Assembly: GCA_016946835.1 (NCBI GenBank) | Contig: JACVTC010000574.1 | Location: forward strand, 1-17,590 | DNA: 17,590 bases | Source: Neocallimastix lanati (nom. inval.) | Lineage: Eukaryota; Neocallimastigomycota; Neocallimastigomycetes; Neocallimastigales; Neocallimastigaceae | Direction of reading: 5' to 3' | In this document: one piece after another, positions 7,974 through 17,228 of the stretch | Position numbering within the stretch: position 1 is the first letter of the stretch | How the letters are laid out: each line of letters begins with the position of its first letter | Notes under the pieces: model-generated | Databases searched by the model: none | The model's input: the letters and a program-made list of their open reading frames with translations, nothing else | What the model was told of the DNA's origin: nothing | Made by a program: the position numbers and the translations under genes

Positions 7974-8735
7974 ATGAAATTAATTAACAGTTTAATTTTA
8001 ATTATTTATTTATTTTTAAGTATATTCTTGAAGAGTACACTTGCTTTATCATTGTCAATTATTGTACCTGCATATAATTCAGGTCCTTTCCTGGATAGAT
8101 GTATAAAATCAATTTTAAATCAAACTTTTAAGGATTATGAATTAATTTTAGTTGATGATGCTTCAAGTGATAATTCATTAGATATATTAAAGAAATACAA
8201 AGAATCCGATATTCGAATTAAAATTATTCATTTGGAAATAAATAAAGGACCTGGTGGAGCAAGAAATATAGGAATGGACTATGCAGAGGGAGAATTCATA
8301 GGATTTGTTGATAGTGATGATTACATTGATGAATCTTTTTTTGAAATATTAATGAAAAATTCATATGATAATGATATTATTGTTGGTCATATGGTTAAAG
8401 GTACAAATATTTCAGACAATTATATAAAAGAAAAACCTTCTATATGGGCAGTTTGTGATAAAATTTGGAAAAAAAATTTTTTAAAAAAAAATAATATAAG
8501 ATTTAATGAATTAATGAGACATGGTGGAGAAGATATAGAATTTAATAATTTAGCTTATAAATTCAATCCAAAAATTTTAAAATTATCCGATGAAAGAATT
8601 TATTATTATTATAAGAGAAGAACTGGATCTAATACAAATTATTCAAAGAAGCAATTAAGAAAATTTGAAAGAATGGCTAAAAAGGAAAATTTAATAAATA
8701 AAAAAAATAGAAAAAAATTAAAAAAATTAAAATAA
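7974..8735 (+). CDS. Family 2 glycosyltransferase with N-terminal hydrophobic segment
   Basis: GT2 enzymes transfer a sugar from a nucleotide-sugar donor with inversion. The 253-residue product starts with a hydrophobic stretch (residues 6-26), a signal peptide or membrane anchor, followed at once by the GT-A fold: LSIIVPAYNSGPFLDRCI (27-44), the nucleotide-binding ELILVDDASSDNS (56-68, Asp61-Asp62), GGARNIG (94-100), the metal-binding FVDSDD (111-116) and the catalytic-base region GGEDIEF (184-190). YYYYKRRTGSNT (210-221) matches a common C-terminal motif. The tail is Lys-rich. It resembles small bacterial capsule/LPS-type enzymes, so transfer from bacteria with an added targeting sequence is a reasonable inference. 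No intron is seen. The ATG has an A-rich context, as is usual in AT-rich eukaryotes. The sugar and acceptor cannot be predicted. Its A/T-rich codon use matches the surroundings, so any transfer is not recent or has ameliorated. Confidence 0.85.
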   Translation: MKLINSLILIIYLFLSIFLKSTLALSLSIIVPAYNSGPFLDRCIKSILNQTFKDYELILVDDASSDNSLDILKKYKESDIRIKIIHLEINKGPGGARNIGMDYAEGEFIGFVDSDDYIDESFFEILMKNSYDNDIIVGHMVKGTNISDNYIKEKPSIWAVCDKIWKKNFLKKNNIRFNELMRHGGEDIEFNNLAYKFNPKILKLSDERIYYYYKRRTGSNTNYSKKQLRKFERMAKKENLINKKNRKKLKKLK

Positions 8736-9661
8736 AATATAATAAAATTTTAATTATTTATATGATAAAAAATTTTTGATATATTTATAAATGATTTCAA
8801 TTATGTAAAAATTACAATTCTTGTAATAAAAAAAATAAATTTATTTCATTATTAAAAATTATATATTTATTTAAATAAATTTACTAATTAAAAACTATAC
8901 AAATAATTATTTAATTTTAATTATTAATGTTAAAATAATTTTATATAAAGAATTATATAAAAAATATTTATAAATTTTTATATAATCAAAACTTAATAAA
9001 CCAATAAAATATTTATATTATTTTATTAAATAATTTTATACTAATATTTCAAAAAAAAATTTTTTTCTATTGTATTATATATTTAAATTATTAATAAGGA
9101 ACTATTTTTTATATAATTAAAAATGATATAAAACATTATTTTAATAATTCTATAACAACTAAATAGATTCATTATAAAATTTTTTCGTATTGTTAATTAA
9201 AATGTAATTATAATTTTTGAAATAAATATTATATTTCTTATTATAGTATAGAATATAAATAAGAATTATTTAAAATAAAAGCTAAACTATAAAAAAAAAT
9301 AAGTTAATTATTATTATAAATATTAATATTAAAAGTATTAACGTTTTCATTTTTATTCATAATTAATGAAATATAAATTTATTCTAAAATTTTAGAAATT
9401 ATTAATATAAAAATTATTTTATAAGTGTGATATTAATTTTTTTTAAATTACATACCAAAAATGAGGGCAACATGATTTAAAATCTTCTTATACTTGTTTG
9501 CATTTTACACTAGATTTCAAATAAAATTTATGTATTAACTGAATTGGTCCAATTTAAAAATATCCAAGAGAAAATTGCAAATATTTTAATAAGAGATTTA
9601 AAATAAAATTTTTAAATAAAAATTTAAATTTTTTGAATTTAATTGTTTCATTAAAATTATT
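8736..9661. other. AT-rich spacer
   Basis: Noncoding up to the copia insertion. One short coding-like phrase on the plus strand, LTELVQFKNIQEKIANILIR (ending before a TAA near 9606), sits in a patch of less extreme composition at 9450-9610, but has no visible start and no recognised relative. Confidence 0.5.
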
Positions 9662-9667
9662 AAAAAT
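9662..9667. repeat. Target-site duplication, left copy
   Basis: AAAAAT directly before the left LTR equals AAAAAT at 15949-15954 directly after the right LTR. Copia insertions usually duplicate about 5 bp. The sixth base and the A-richness mean the exact length is not certain. Confidence 0.65.
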
Positions 9668-9925
9668 TGTCAAAAATATTATGTTAAGAAACACTCAAAT
9701 AAGTTATAATAAACACAATAATAAATATATATGGATTAGTAGTTTTTAGAAAAATATTTTTTTATAACAGTATAAATTATTTTTATTCTCTTTTGTATAA
9801 GATATTATTTTTTTATAAAATAATAATTCCATGATTTTTATACTTTTTATTTTAAATATTAATACAAGTAATTGGTCATTATTTATATTAAAGATAGATT
9901 AATTAAATTAATCATTATTTTGACA
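9668..9925 (-). repeat. 3' LTR of the copia element
   Basis: Direct repeat of 15691-15948. It begins TGTCAAAA and ends TTTTGACA, an 8-bp perfect inverted terminal repeat with TG..CA ends. Near the inner end it contains the palindrome GATTAATTAAATTAATC. Confidence 0.93.
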
Positions 9926-9942
9926 TTCCCCCAAAAATCTAG
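9926..9942 (-). promoter_or_regulatory. Polypurine tract of the copia element
   Basis: Reading the element strand, GCTAGATTTTTGGGGGAA runs directly into the LTR start TGTC. GGGGGAA next to the LTR is the expected plus-strand primer. The AGCTAGATTT phrase before it resembles the AGTTAGATTTGAGGGGAA arrangement of LTR family 2 in this window. Confidence 0.75.
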
Positions 9943-9998
9943 CTTCAAAAAAAAAACTTTTTAAAAGATAAAAAAAATGAAGATAGATTTTAATATAA

Positions 9999-12900
9999 TT
10001 AATTAATTATTTTCGTTAATAAGGTATTTCTAAATTTGTCCATTAAAGAGTTATTTAAGTATTTTGTAAAACCATCAGCAAGGTTGTCCTTTGATTTTAT
10101 GTATTTTAATTTTATAATTTTCTTATTTACTAAATCCCTAATATGATGATACCTAATATCAATGTGTTTTGATTTCGGATTTATTGATTGATTTTCACTA
10201 TTATATATTGTTGCTTTATTGTCTACGAAAATTGTTATTTCTTTGATATTTATGTTTAATTCGTTTAGTAAATTTTTGTACCATAATGAATGTTTTGCGT
10301 ATTCACTTAAGCTATAATATTCAGCTTCTGTAGTTGAGGTGAAGACACAGTGCTGTAATTTGGAATACCAACTTGTTGGAGTGTCCCCCATTAACATGAG
10401 AAATCCAGAAGTTGATTTTCTTGTATTTGGATCGCCAGCAAAATCGGCATCTACAAATATTTTTAATTTCATTCCCTTTTCTATTTTAATTCCATAATTT
10501 TTTGTATATTTGAGATATCTAAAAATTTTTAAAACATTCATCCAATCTTCTAAGTTGGGATCTGTTGATTTTCTTGAAGCTCTACTAACAGCAAAAAGAA
10601 TATCAGGACGGGTACAGATAGCTAAATATAGTAAACTTCCTATTGCACTTCGGTATTTTGTTTCATTGAATTTCTTGGTTCTTAGATTTGGATTTACTAA
10701 TGGCATAAGATTTTTTACTGGTGTTAAGTTGTTAATATCGAATTTATTTAAAATGTCATTTATATATCTACCTTGATGTAAAATGTAACCATTTAAAGTT
10801 TTGGTAAATTTTATTCCAATTACAAATTCAACATCCCCAATATCCTTTATATTGAACTTCCTTTGAATAGATTGTTTTACTTTATTTATTTCTTGATTTG
10901 TTCCTGCAATGAGAATGTCATCAACGTATACTGAGAGAATACAAACTATTTCCTTCCCATTGTTTAATTTAATATAAACACATGGCTCACTTTTTATTCT
11001 ATTGAAACCTATTTTTATCAATTCTTCATTGAGTTTATCATTCCATTCTTTACCAGCTTGTTTTAAGCCGTAAAGAGCTTTGTGAAGTTCCCAAAAAGAT
11101 TTTCCGTAAGATGGATGACCCTCTGGTGCTTTCATGTATATATGCTCATTTAATGGTGCATTTAAATAAGCTGAATTGATGTCTATTTGAACAATATTGA
11201 AATTTTTCTGAACCGCGATAACTGTAATGATTCGAACTGTATCCTGTTTTAGTGTTGGTGCAAATGTTTCTTTGTAGTCGATACCGTACTGTTGAGTGTA
11301 TCCTTTTGCAACTAATCTTGCCTTTCTTTTAATAACATTTCCGTTTGCATCTCTTTTATACTTAAATACCCATCGTGATGATATTACGTTGGATCCTGAT
11401 GGTACTGTTTTAACAATTTTATAAACATCAAGATTTTTCATGATTTCTAATTCTTTCTTGATTGCGTTTAGCCATTCTATTTTATCTTTAAATTTGAATA
11501 TATCCTTGAAGTTATATGGTTCAATTAATGTATTTTCATTAATTTTCATGTCTGATTCATCTGTGTTGTTTATTTTTTTTCTTTTATTTGAATTAATTGT
11601 AAAATTGTTTAAATTCCTTTTTGAATTTTTAGGATGTTGATAGTTTTGATTTTTCTCTTTATTTGTGTTATATTTATTATTAATGTTGTTAATTTCTTGT
11701 TGGTTTTCTGTTGATATTTTGTTGTTATCATTTTCAGTCGTATTTTTAATTTCATTATTAATATTGATTGAATTATTATTGAAATTGTGAACATTTGAAT
11801 TTAACAATTCCTGATTGAAAGTATTGTTACTATTATTGATTGAATTATTGTCAATAGTATTGTTGTTATTTTCATTATTATTATTTTTATTACTGTTATT
11901 AATGATAATTTTTTTATTATTATTTTGATAATTGGGATAATATTTACGACTAATTCTATTTGTTTTAGAAGATTTATTTTTGGATTGATTTTTAATATTT
12001 TTATTCTGGTTAATATTTCTATTCTGGTTAAAATTTGTTGTAGCATTTCTTTCATTGATAATATCTGTTATTTTATTATTATAATCATCAATTTCATTAC
12101 GGTATCTAAGTCGGTTTAGACAGTTGCTCTCCCTGAATTTGTTATTGGAATGAATACGATTTAAAAAGGAATTTCCTGGTTCATTTTCCATAAATTCTAC
12201 AGTGCGAGATTGGATGATTTTATTATTGATAACATCAAGAATTTTGTAAGTGGAAGGATGATCGCAATATCCAAGAAAAATACCAGGATGTGAATTATTG
12301 TCAAATTTTGATCTTAGTTCCCTTGGCACAAAGAAATAGACTCTACATCCGAATACTCTAAATGTATTGTAATCTACAGGCTTATTATAAAATACTTCAA
12401 ATGGAATTTTATTTTGAATGCCTTGATGGGGAAGTCGATTATGAATATAGTTTGCAGTATCAACAGCAAACTCCCAAAAATCATGACTGAGTTTAGCGTC
12501 GTTAAGAAGTGATTTTGAAGAAGCAATGAGTATACCATTAAATCTTTCAGCCCTTCCATTTTGAGAAGGGTTATAAGGAACTGAAAACTGATGATGAATT
12601 CCATTTTCTTCACAGAAAATTTGAAATTTACTATTTTGAAATTCCTTCCCATTATCAGATCGAATTGCTTTGATATTTATATTTAATGAATTATAAATTT
12701 TATTATACCAAATGATAAATTTGTTAAATACATCATTTTTATTTTCAGTGAAGATGACCCATCCATATCTAGAGTAGTCATCTAAAATTGTAAGGAAATA
12801 CTTATTGTTATTTATTGAAGGATTAACAGGTCCTACAAGATCTAGATGTATTAATTCTAAAATTTGTTTAGTCTTATTGGTAGATGGTTTAAATGACTTA

Positions 12901-14261
12901 TTTTTTAATTTGGAATTAATACATACTGGGCATTTTAATTTTAGATTGATATTACTTAATTTATTTTTTATTTTAGAAATATCATAATGACCTAGGCGTC
13001 TATGCCAAAGGTCTATTACTTGTTGGTTATTTGATACTGTATAATTGATTTCGTTATGTTTTGTTGAATTTAAATTTGTTTGGTGTTTGGAAGTGAAAAT
13101 TTGATATGTATTTTTATCATTAGATAAAGATTTATAAATTCTATTTCCATCATTATCATAAATTAATGCTTGTGGGGAGTTGTCATAATTATTGAATATT
13201 ACTTTATAATTTTGAGAAATTAATTGATTGATTGAAATTAAGTTTCTCTTAATATATCGTGAATAATAAACATTTTTTAAAATGAATTTGTTGTTGTTAA
13301 TGAATGCTACAAAATCGCCACAAAATTCAGATAATACTTCTTTACCATTCGCTAGTAAAATTTTTGTTTTACATTTTTTAATGTTAGTAAGAAATTTTAT
13401 GTCATTAATAGTACTGATTGATGCACCTGAATCTAAAATCCAAACTATGAAGTTATTATTATATATATTACTATTTTCGTGATTTTTATTATTTATTCTT
13501 TCTAAACAATTAATTTCGATTGCAATGTCAGAGTTATAATCTTTAGAAAAATCTTCTAAGTAGTCGTCTTTATAGTTGTTGTAATTGCTTATTGAATATA
13601 AATGCTTGTTATTAATTTTACTTTTATTATATTTTTTGTTCAATTTTCTTCGAATTTTCATTGATTTATTTTCATTGTTTTGATTCAAGAGCTTATTTCT
13701 TTTATACTTATAACATTCCTTTTTGTAGTGGCCGTATTTTCCACATAAGAAACATTTTCCATTTTTTCTTCTTTTTATTTTTAAATGCTTATTATTTTGT
13801 TTATTTTTGTTTTCAGTTTGTAAATTAAAAATATTTTTTGCGTTTTCTTCTTGAAGTTTTCTTTCCTTGATGTTCGAGAAAAGAATATCTGGTATTATTC
13901 TTTTTACGTAATTGCAACATTTTATCCATTCATTATTGTACTGGAAAACATTTATCCACCTTAGATTTTCAGGTAAGGCTCTATTCAGAATCCCTACCTT
14001 TACACTATCACTCATGTCTGTATCGATGATTTCCAATTCATCGATCATATTTTGAAGTGTTGCAAGGAATATATGTATGTCATCATCTGTGGTAAATTTC
14101 AATCTGTTTAATTTATTTCGTAATAGCATTTTTTGATGCTCTTCTCCTAAAGTAAAGGAATCTTGAAGGAAGTTCCACATTTCGAAGGCGGTCTTACTAT
14201 GGCTTTTTATTATTTCTTTCGTTTTCTTTCCCAGGCTATTATTAATTATCCATTTGACCAT
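9999..14261 (-). CDS. Copia polyprotein, open main part: capsid end, protease, integrase, reverse transcriptase, RNase H
   Basis: The 1420-residue frame shows, in order: the rest of the copia gag domain (about 1-150, phrase KTAFEMWNFL); a CX2CX4HX4C zinc knuckle for RNA binding (Cys170 to Cys183); aspartic protease DSGAS with Asp277; the integrase zinc motif WHRRLGH (419-425) and CPVC; the integrase core with Asp474, Asp536 and Glu572, exactly the D,D-35-E spacing; GRAERFNG around the Glu; an Asn-rich low-complexity linker (about 730-900); reverse transcriptase with Asp1027 (IDINSAYLNA) and YVDD (1112-1115); and RNase H with Asp1271, TEAEY (Glu1312/Glu1314) and Asp1347 (VDNKAT). All catalytic residues are present. 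It acts in virus-like particles to copy the RNA into DNA and integrate it. The ATG at 14261 is internal to gag, so it is the first Met of the open frame, not a natural start. Confidence 0.9.
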   Translation of the reverse strand: MVKWIINNSLGKKTKEIIKSHSKTAFEMWNFLQDSFTLGEEHQKMLLRNKLNRLKFTTDDDIHIFLATLQNMIDELEIIDTDMSDSVKVGILNRALPENLRWINVFQYNNEWIKCCNYVKRIIPDILFSNIKERKLQEENAKNIFNLQTENKNKQNNKHLKIKRRKNGKCFLCGKYGHYKKECYKYKRNKLLNQNNENKSMKIRRKLNKKYNKSKINNKHLYSISNYNNYKDDYLEDFSKDYNSDIAIEINCLERINNKNHENSNIYNNNFIVWILDSGASISTINDIKFLTNIKKCKTKILLANGKEVLSEFCGDFVAFINNNKFILKNVYYSRYIKRNLISINQLISQNYKVIFNNYDNSPQALIYDNDGNRIYKSLSNDKNTYQIFTSKHQTNLNSTKHNEINYTVSNNQQVIDLWHRRLGHYDISKIKNKLSNINLKLKCPVCINSKLKNKSFKPSTNKTKQILELIHLDLVGPVNPSINNNKYFLTILDDYSRYGWVIFTENKNDVFNKFIIWYNKIYNSLNINIKAIRSDNGKEFQNSKFQIFCEENGIHHQFSVPYNPSQNGRAERFNGILIASSKSLLNDAKLSHDFWEFAVDTANYIHNRLPHQGIQNKIPFEVFYNKPVDYNTFRVFGCRVYFFVPRELRSKFDNNSHPGIFLGYCDHPSTYKILDVINNKIIQSRTVEFMENEPGNSFLNRIHSNNKFRESNCLNRLRYRNEIDDYNNKITDIINERNATTNFNQNRNINQNKNIKNQSKNKSSKTNRISRKYYPNYQNNNKKIIINNSNKNNNNENNNNTIDNNSINNSNNTFNQELLNSNVHNFNNNSININNEIKNTTENDNNKISTENQQEINNINNKYNTNKEKNQNYQHPKNSKRNLNNFTINSNKRKKINNTDESDMKINENTLIEPYNFKDIFKFKDKIEWLNAIKKELEIMKNLDVYKIVKTVPSGSNVISSRWVFKYKRDANGNVIKRKARLVAKGYTQQYGIDYKETFAPTLKQDTVRIITVIAVQKNFNIVQIDINSAYLNAPLNEHIYMKAPEGHPSYGKSFWELHKALYGLKQAGKEWNDKLNEELIKIGFNRIKSEPCVYIKLNNGKEIVCILSVYVDDILIAGTNQEINKVKQSIQRKFNIKDIGDVEFVIGIKFTKTLNGYILHQGRYINDILNKFDINNLTPVKNLMPLVNPNLRTKKFNETKYRSAIGSLLYLAICTRPDILFAVSRASRKSTDPNLEDWMNVLKIFRYLKYTKNYGIKIEKGMKLKIFVDADFAGDPNTRKSTSGFLMLMGDTPTSWYSKLQHCVFTSTTEAEYYSLSEYAKHSLWYKNLLNELNINIKEITIFVDNKATIYNSENQSINPKSKHIDIRYHHIRDLVNKKIIKLKYIKSKDNLADGFTKYLNNSLMDKFRNTLLTKIIN

Positions 14262-14594
14262 GATGTCATTCTTGATATCTGTTTGGGTTGTCCCAATATC
14301 GTAAATAAGAGTTATTAAATTTATCTTTAATGTACTTATCTAAATCTTCTTTAATATCCTTCTTTCTCAATTTTTTACTTTTGGTAAACTAACGTATTCA
14401 TCTAGATTATTGATGATTAAGAGGTCCAATACGTTAGTTTTCCAATCTTGGAAGTTTTCAACCGTTAATTCGGTAACATGATTGAAATTCTCGGAGTAAT
14501 TGAAAGAGATTCCTTTAGTGAAGAAATTACTTTCTGATTCGGGAATTTCGATGATTTGGTTTCTGGAGTTACTTCTTGAATTGTTTCTGCTCAT
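9999..14594 (-). pseudogene. Copia gag-pol polyprotein, broken by two compensating frameshifts in gag
   Basis: The ATG at 14594 begins a Ser/Arg/Asn-rich N-terminus and the first gag helices (phrase NFQDWKTNVLDLL); this frame stops at TGA (14369-14367). Between about 14376 and 14272 the coding sense continues in another frame (KEDLDKYIKDKF, then YLRYWDNPNRYQE), after which the first frame resumes and stays open for 1420 codons from the ATG at 14261. Thus one A appears lost from the A-run at 14371-14376 and one base gained near 14270. Corrected length would be about 1530 residues, normal for a copia polyprotein. Either the element is genuinely damaged or there are assembly indels in homopolymers; the intact downstream frame makes the latter possible. 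Confidence 0.85.
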
Positions 14595-15218
14595 TTTCTA
14601 TTTTTTATTTTTACCTTCTTATTTTAATTAAAAGTATTTATGTTTTATTATTTTCTTAATTTATTTTTTATTGCTTTTCTTTAATTTGTCTTTTATATAT
14701 TTTTATTTCTTTAGTTAGATTTTATTTTATTAAATTAAATAATGTAAATTGTAATTAATTTTGATTGGTTCTATTTTTAGTGTCAATTTTTATTATTAAT
14801 CTATTTATATAGATTTTTTAATGATTAATATTTAAAAAATTTAATTTAAAGATATTAATATACATTTTTTTTAATATTGATAGAGGAATTAGTATAATTT
14901 TATTATTACTGAAACCTATCATTTTGATTCTTTTATTAAATAATGTGAATGTGATTATGTTACTATTCCTTTTTTAATTAAGAATAAATTATTTTTATTA
15001 ATGTTTATTATAAAGTATTGTATATATTTATATTACGAACAATAGTATAAAGAGATTAATTTATTTATATTAAGTGTATTTAAAAATTTTCGTTATTGTT
15101 GTGAAAATGATTATATCATTAATTGTTCATATTTAATATATTATTATAATTTCATTTTAATTAAAATCTTTATTTTAATTATTTATTATATAATTGAATT
15201 TTTTTATTATATTTTTCC
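14595..15218 (-). other. Leader (5' UTR) of the copia element, gag-proximal part
   Basis: Between the gag ATG and the repeat array there is no credible ORF on either strand, only AT-rich sequence. In LTR elements this is where packaging and translation-control signals lie; none can be picked out here. Confidence 0.5.
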
Positions 15219-15455
15219 CAGCTTATATAGCATAGCTGACATGTCATGTTCTTTTATTCTCAGCTTATATAGCATAGCTGACATGTTATGTTCTTTTATC
15301 CTCAGCTTATATAGTATAGCTGACATGTTATGTTCTTTTATTCTCAGCTTATATAATATAGCTGATTTTTTGTTTCATTCTCAGCTTATATTCAATAGCT
15401 GATCTTTTATTTCATCCTCAGCTTATGTCTAATAGCTGACCTTTTGTTTATTTTC
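15219..15455 (-). repeat. Six-unit tandem hairpin repeat in the copia leader
   Basis: Six units begin with CAGCTTAT at 15219, 15261, 15303, 15345, 15382 and 15419: spacing 42, 42, 42, 37, 37 bp. Each contains CAGCT and AGCTG arms around a 10-bp AT-rich centre, so every unit can fold into a small hairpin. The first three units share ACATGT(T/C)ATGTTCTTTTAT; the last three have lost it. On the element strand units 1-4 contain TATATAAGC, similar to a TATA box. Divergence increases toward the 5' LTR, so the three 42-bp units nearer gag are the most recent copies. Confidence 0.9.
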
Positions 15456-15664
15456 AAATTCAATTATATTGATATTGGACTTCTTTGTACAATTATTTTA
15501 AATATTAAAGATTCCACTTTTATTTTAGTTTTATAATTTATAAATATTTATATATATATATAAATAATTAAAAATTAATATTTAATAATAAATATATAAA
15601 TTTCAAATTTATTTAATGTTAAATTTTTATTTTAAAAAAAAATACTTAGCTTTTATATGGATTA
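15456..15664 (-). other. Leader of the copia element, LTR-proximal part
   Basis: AT-rich sequence without ORF between the repeat array and the primer-binding site. It includes A/T palindromic stretches around 15541-15600; nothing else is recognised. Confidence 0.4.
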
Positions 15665-15690
15665 ATCGGTTAAGATTGAGACTCTTAATC
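15665..15690 (-). promoter_or_regulatory. Primer-binding site matching the 5' half of tRNA-Lys(CUU)
   Basis: The plus strand next to the 5' LTR reads TCGGTTA, a short gap, then TGAGACTCTTAATC. That is the D-loop and the anticodon arm of a eukaryotic tRNA-Lys: CTCTTAA is the anticodon loop with anticodon CTT. The element RNA is therefore complementary to an internal tRNA segment ending at about position 40, not to the CCA end. Drosophila copia and yeast Ty5 are known to use cleaved half-tRNAs of initiator Met in this manner; use of Lys(CUU) here is inferred from the match. Confidence 0.7.
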
Positions 15691-15948
15691 TGTCAAAAAT
15701 ATTATGTTAAGAAACACTCAAATAAGTTATAATAAACTTAATAATAAATATATACGGATTAGTAGTTTTTTAGAAAAATATTTTTTTATAACAGTATAAA
15801 TTATTTTTATTTTCTTTTGTATAAGATATTATTTTTTATAAAATAATAATTCCATGATTTTTATACTTTTTATTTTAAATATTAATACAAGTAATTGGTT
15901 ATTATTTATATTAAAGATAGATTAATTAAATTAATCATTATTTTGACA
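15691..15948 (-). repeat. 5' LTR of the copia element
   Basis: It has 98% identity by eye to 9668-9925 and the same TGTCAAAA...TTTTGACA ends. Four of the five substitutions between LTRs are C/T differences on the plus strand. It carries the promoter on the minus strand. Confidence 0.93.
15858..15865 (-). promoter_or_regulatory. Putative TATA box in the 5' LTR
   Basis: TATAAAAA on the minus strand, about 90 bp into the LTR from its outer end. Both LTRs conserve it. In such AT-rich sequence other TATA-like words occur, so the choice is tentative. Confidence 0.4.
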
Positions 15949-15954
15949 AAAAAT
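15949..15954. repeat. Target-site duplication, right copy
   Basis: AAAAAT, matching 9662-9667 on the other side of the insertion. Confidence 0.65.
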
Positions 15955-17228
15955 ATTAAAAATAATTAAAAAATTTAATAAAAATTTAAATATTGAATAT
16001 AATTAAATTCATAAAGATTATTTTTAATTATAAGAATAATTATTATTATAAAAAATTGACTTATATTTTTATTAATAATAAAATAAAAAAGGAAAATAAA
16101 ATTATATCAAAAATTAAAATAATTTAATAAAAATTTTAAAATAAATAAAAATTTTTGAAAAATTAATAAAATAATTAAAAAGTTTTAATATTAAATAATT
16201 TATATTTAATATAAATAAAGGTTTAATTTAAAATTTAAGTATAATAATTTCTGTAAATGACATTGTGAATATTTATATATTTCCTTCATTCACTTCATTT
16301 TCTAATTTATTTTCGATTTTTATTTTATATATCTCATTTCTTAAGTATTATACAAATTCAATATCAACATATTAAATATCAACGGCTTGATGACTATTAT
16401 TAATATCATTTAATAATTATATCCATAATTATTATATATAAATTATATTATATTCGTATATTAAATGATTTTATTAGTTATATGAGTTTTTAATTATTTC
16501 TATAAATATTATCTTTAATTTCTAAAAATATTACCTTTATTTTTATTCAAAATTTTGGTATCAATTATTATTATCTAAATTTAATAATTGAAATTAATAT
16601 TAACTCCATTAAAATATATTAAAATAAAACTCAAGGTAGTAGTTATGTTAATAATTGTACTAAAACATTATTTATAGTATATTCCTATTAGATCAATTAA
16701 AAACTAAAAAATATTATATAATTATTAATAAGTTTATAATAAATGTTATAGGTAAATCATCTATGATGAATTGAGAATCTTGAATATAAGATAATTTTAA
16801 AAAAATGAAATTTTAAATTAAGTACTACTTATATAAAATGATGTATTAATATATAAATTAAAATTTTAATATTTTTAATTATAGAAAATTAAATAGAACT
16901 ATATTTAAATATTACTTATTTTTTACTAAAAACTCTTAGATTTTGAGAAAGTATTAAAAGTATAAAATTAATGTAAATATTTATTTACTACTATAAAAAT
17001 TTAAAATAATAACATAGAATAAATCAAAATCATTTAATTAATTTGAAAAAAAAATAAAAAAATAAAAAAATTCTTAAATAAAAAAAATTAATTGCGTTTT
17101 TCGTATTTATAAAATTAAGAAAAGGAATATAATATTTTTAATATTTTTTGTAGTTTTATTTATATATTAAATATATTAAAATTTGTATTATTAAAATTTT
17201 ATTGTTAATAATAAAATTTAATATAGAT
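15955..17228. other. AT-rich spacer
   Basis: No coding frame, RNA gene or recognisable element copy up to the integrase relic. Confidence 0.5.

Larger units (their letters stand above)
9668..15948 (-). mobile_element. Ty1/copia LTR retrotransposon, 6.28 kb, nearly complete
   Basis: The element carries two 258-bp LTRs, a target duplication, a primer-binding site next to the right (5') LTR, a polypurine tract next to the left (3') LTR, and a gag-pol frame in the order capsid, zinc knuckle, protease, integrase, reverse transcriptase, RNase H. Integrase preceding reverse transcriptase defines Ty1/copia (Pseudoviridae) rather than Ty3. LTRs differ at 5 substitutions and 2 single-T indels, about 2% divergence, so the insertion is fairly young. 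The 1420-codon pol part is open, but gag has two frameshifts. Confidence 0.93.

Noticed and set aside
8680-8735. KKLK at the glycosyltransferase C-terminus as an ER retrieval signal
   Set aside because: With an N-terminal signal or anchor the C-terminus would be lumenal, where KKXX does not work; the whole tail is simply Lys-rich.
10510-13482. Open frames on the plus strand and in other minus frames inside the copia polyprotein
   Set aside because: They overlap catalytic domains of the long minus-strand frame and show no motifs of their own.
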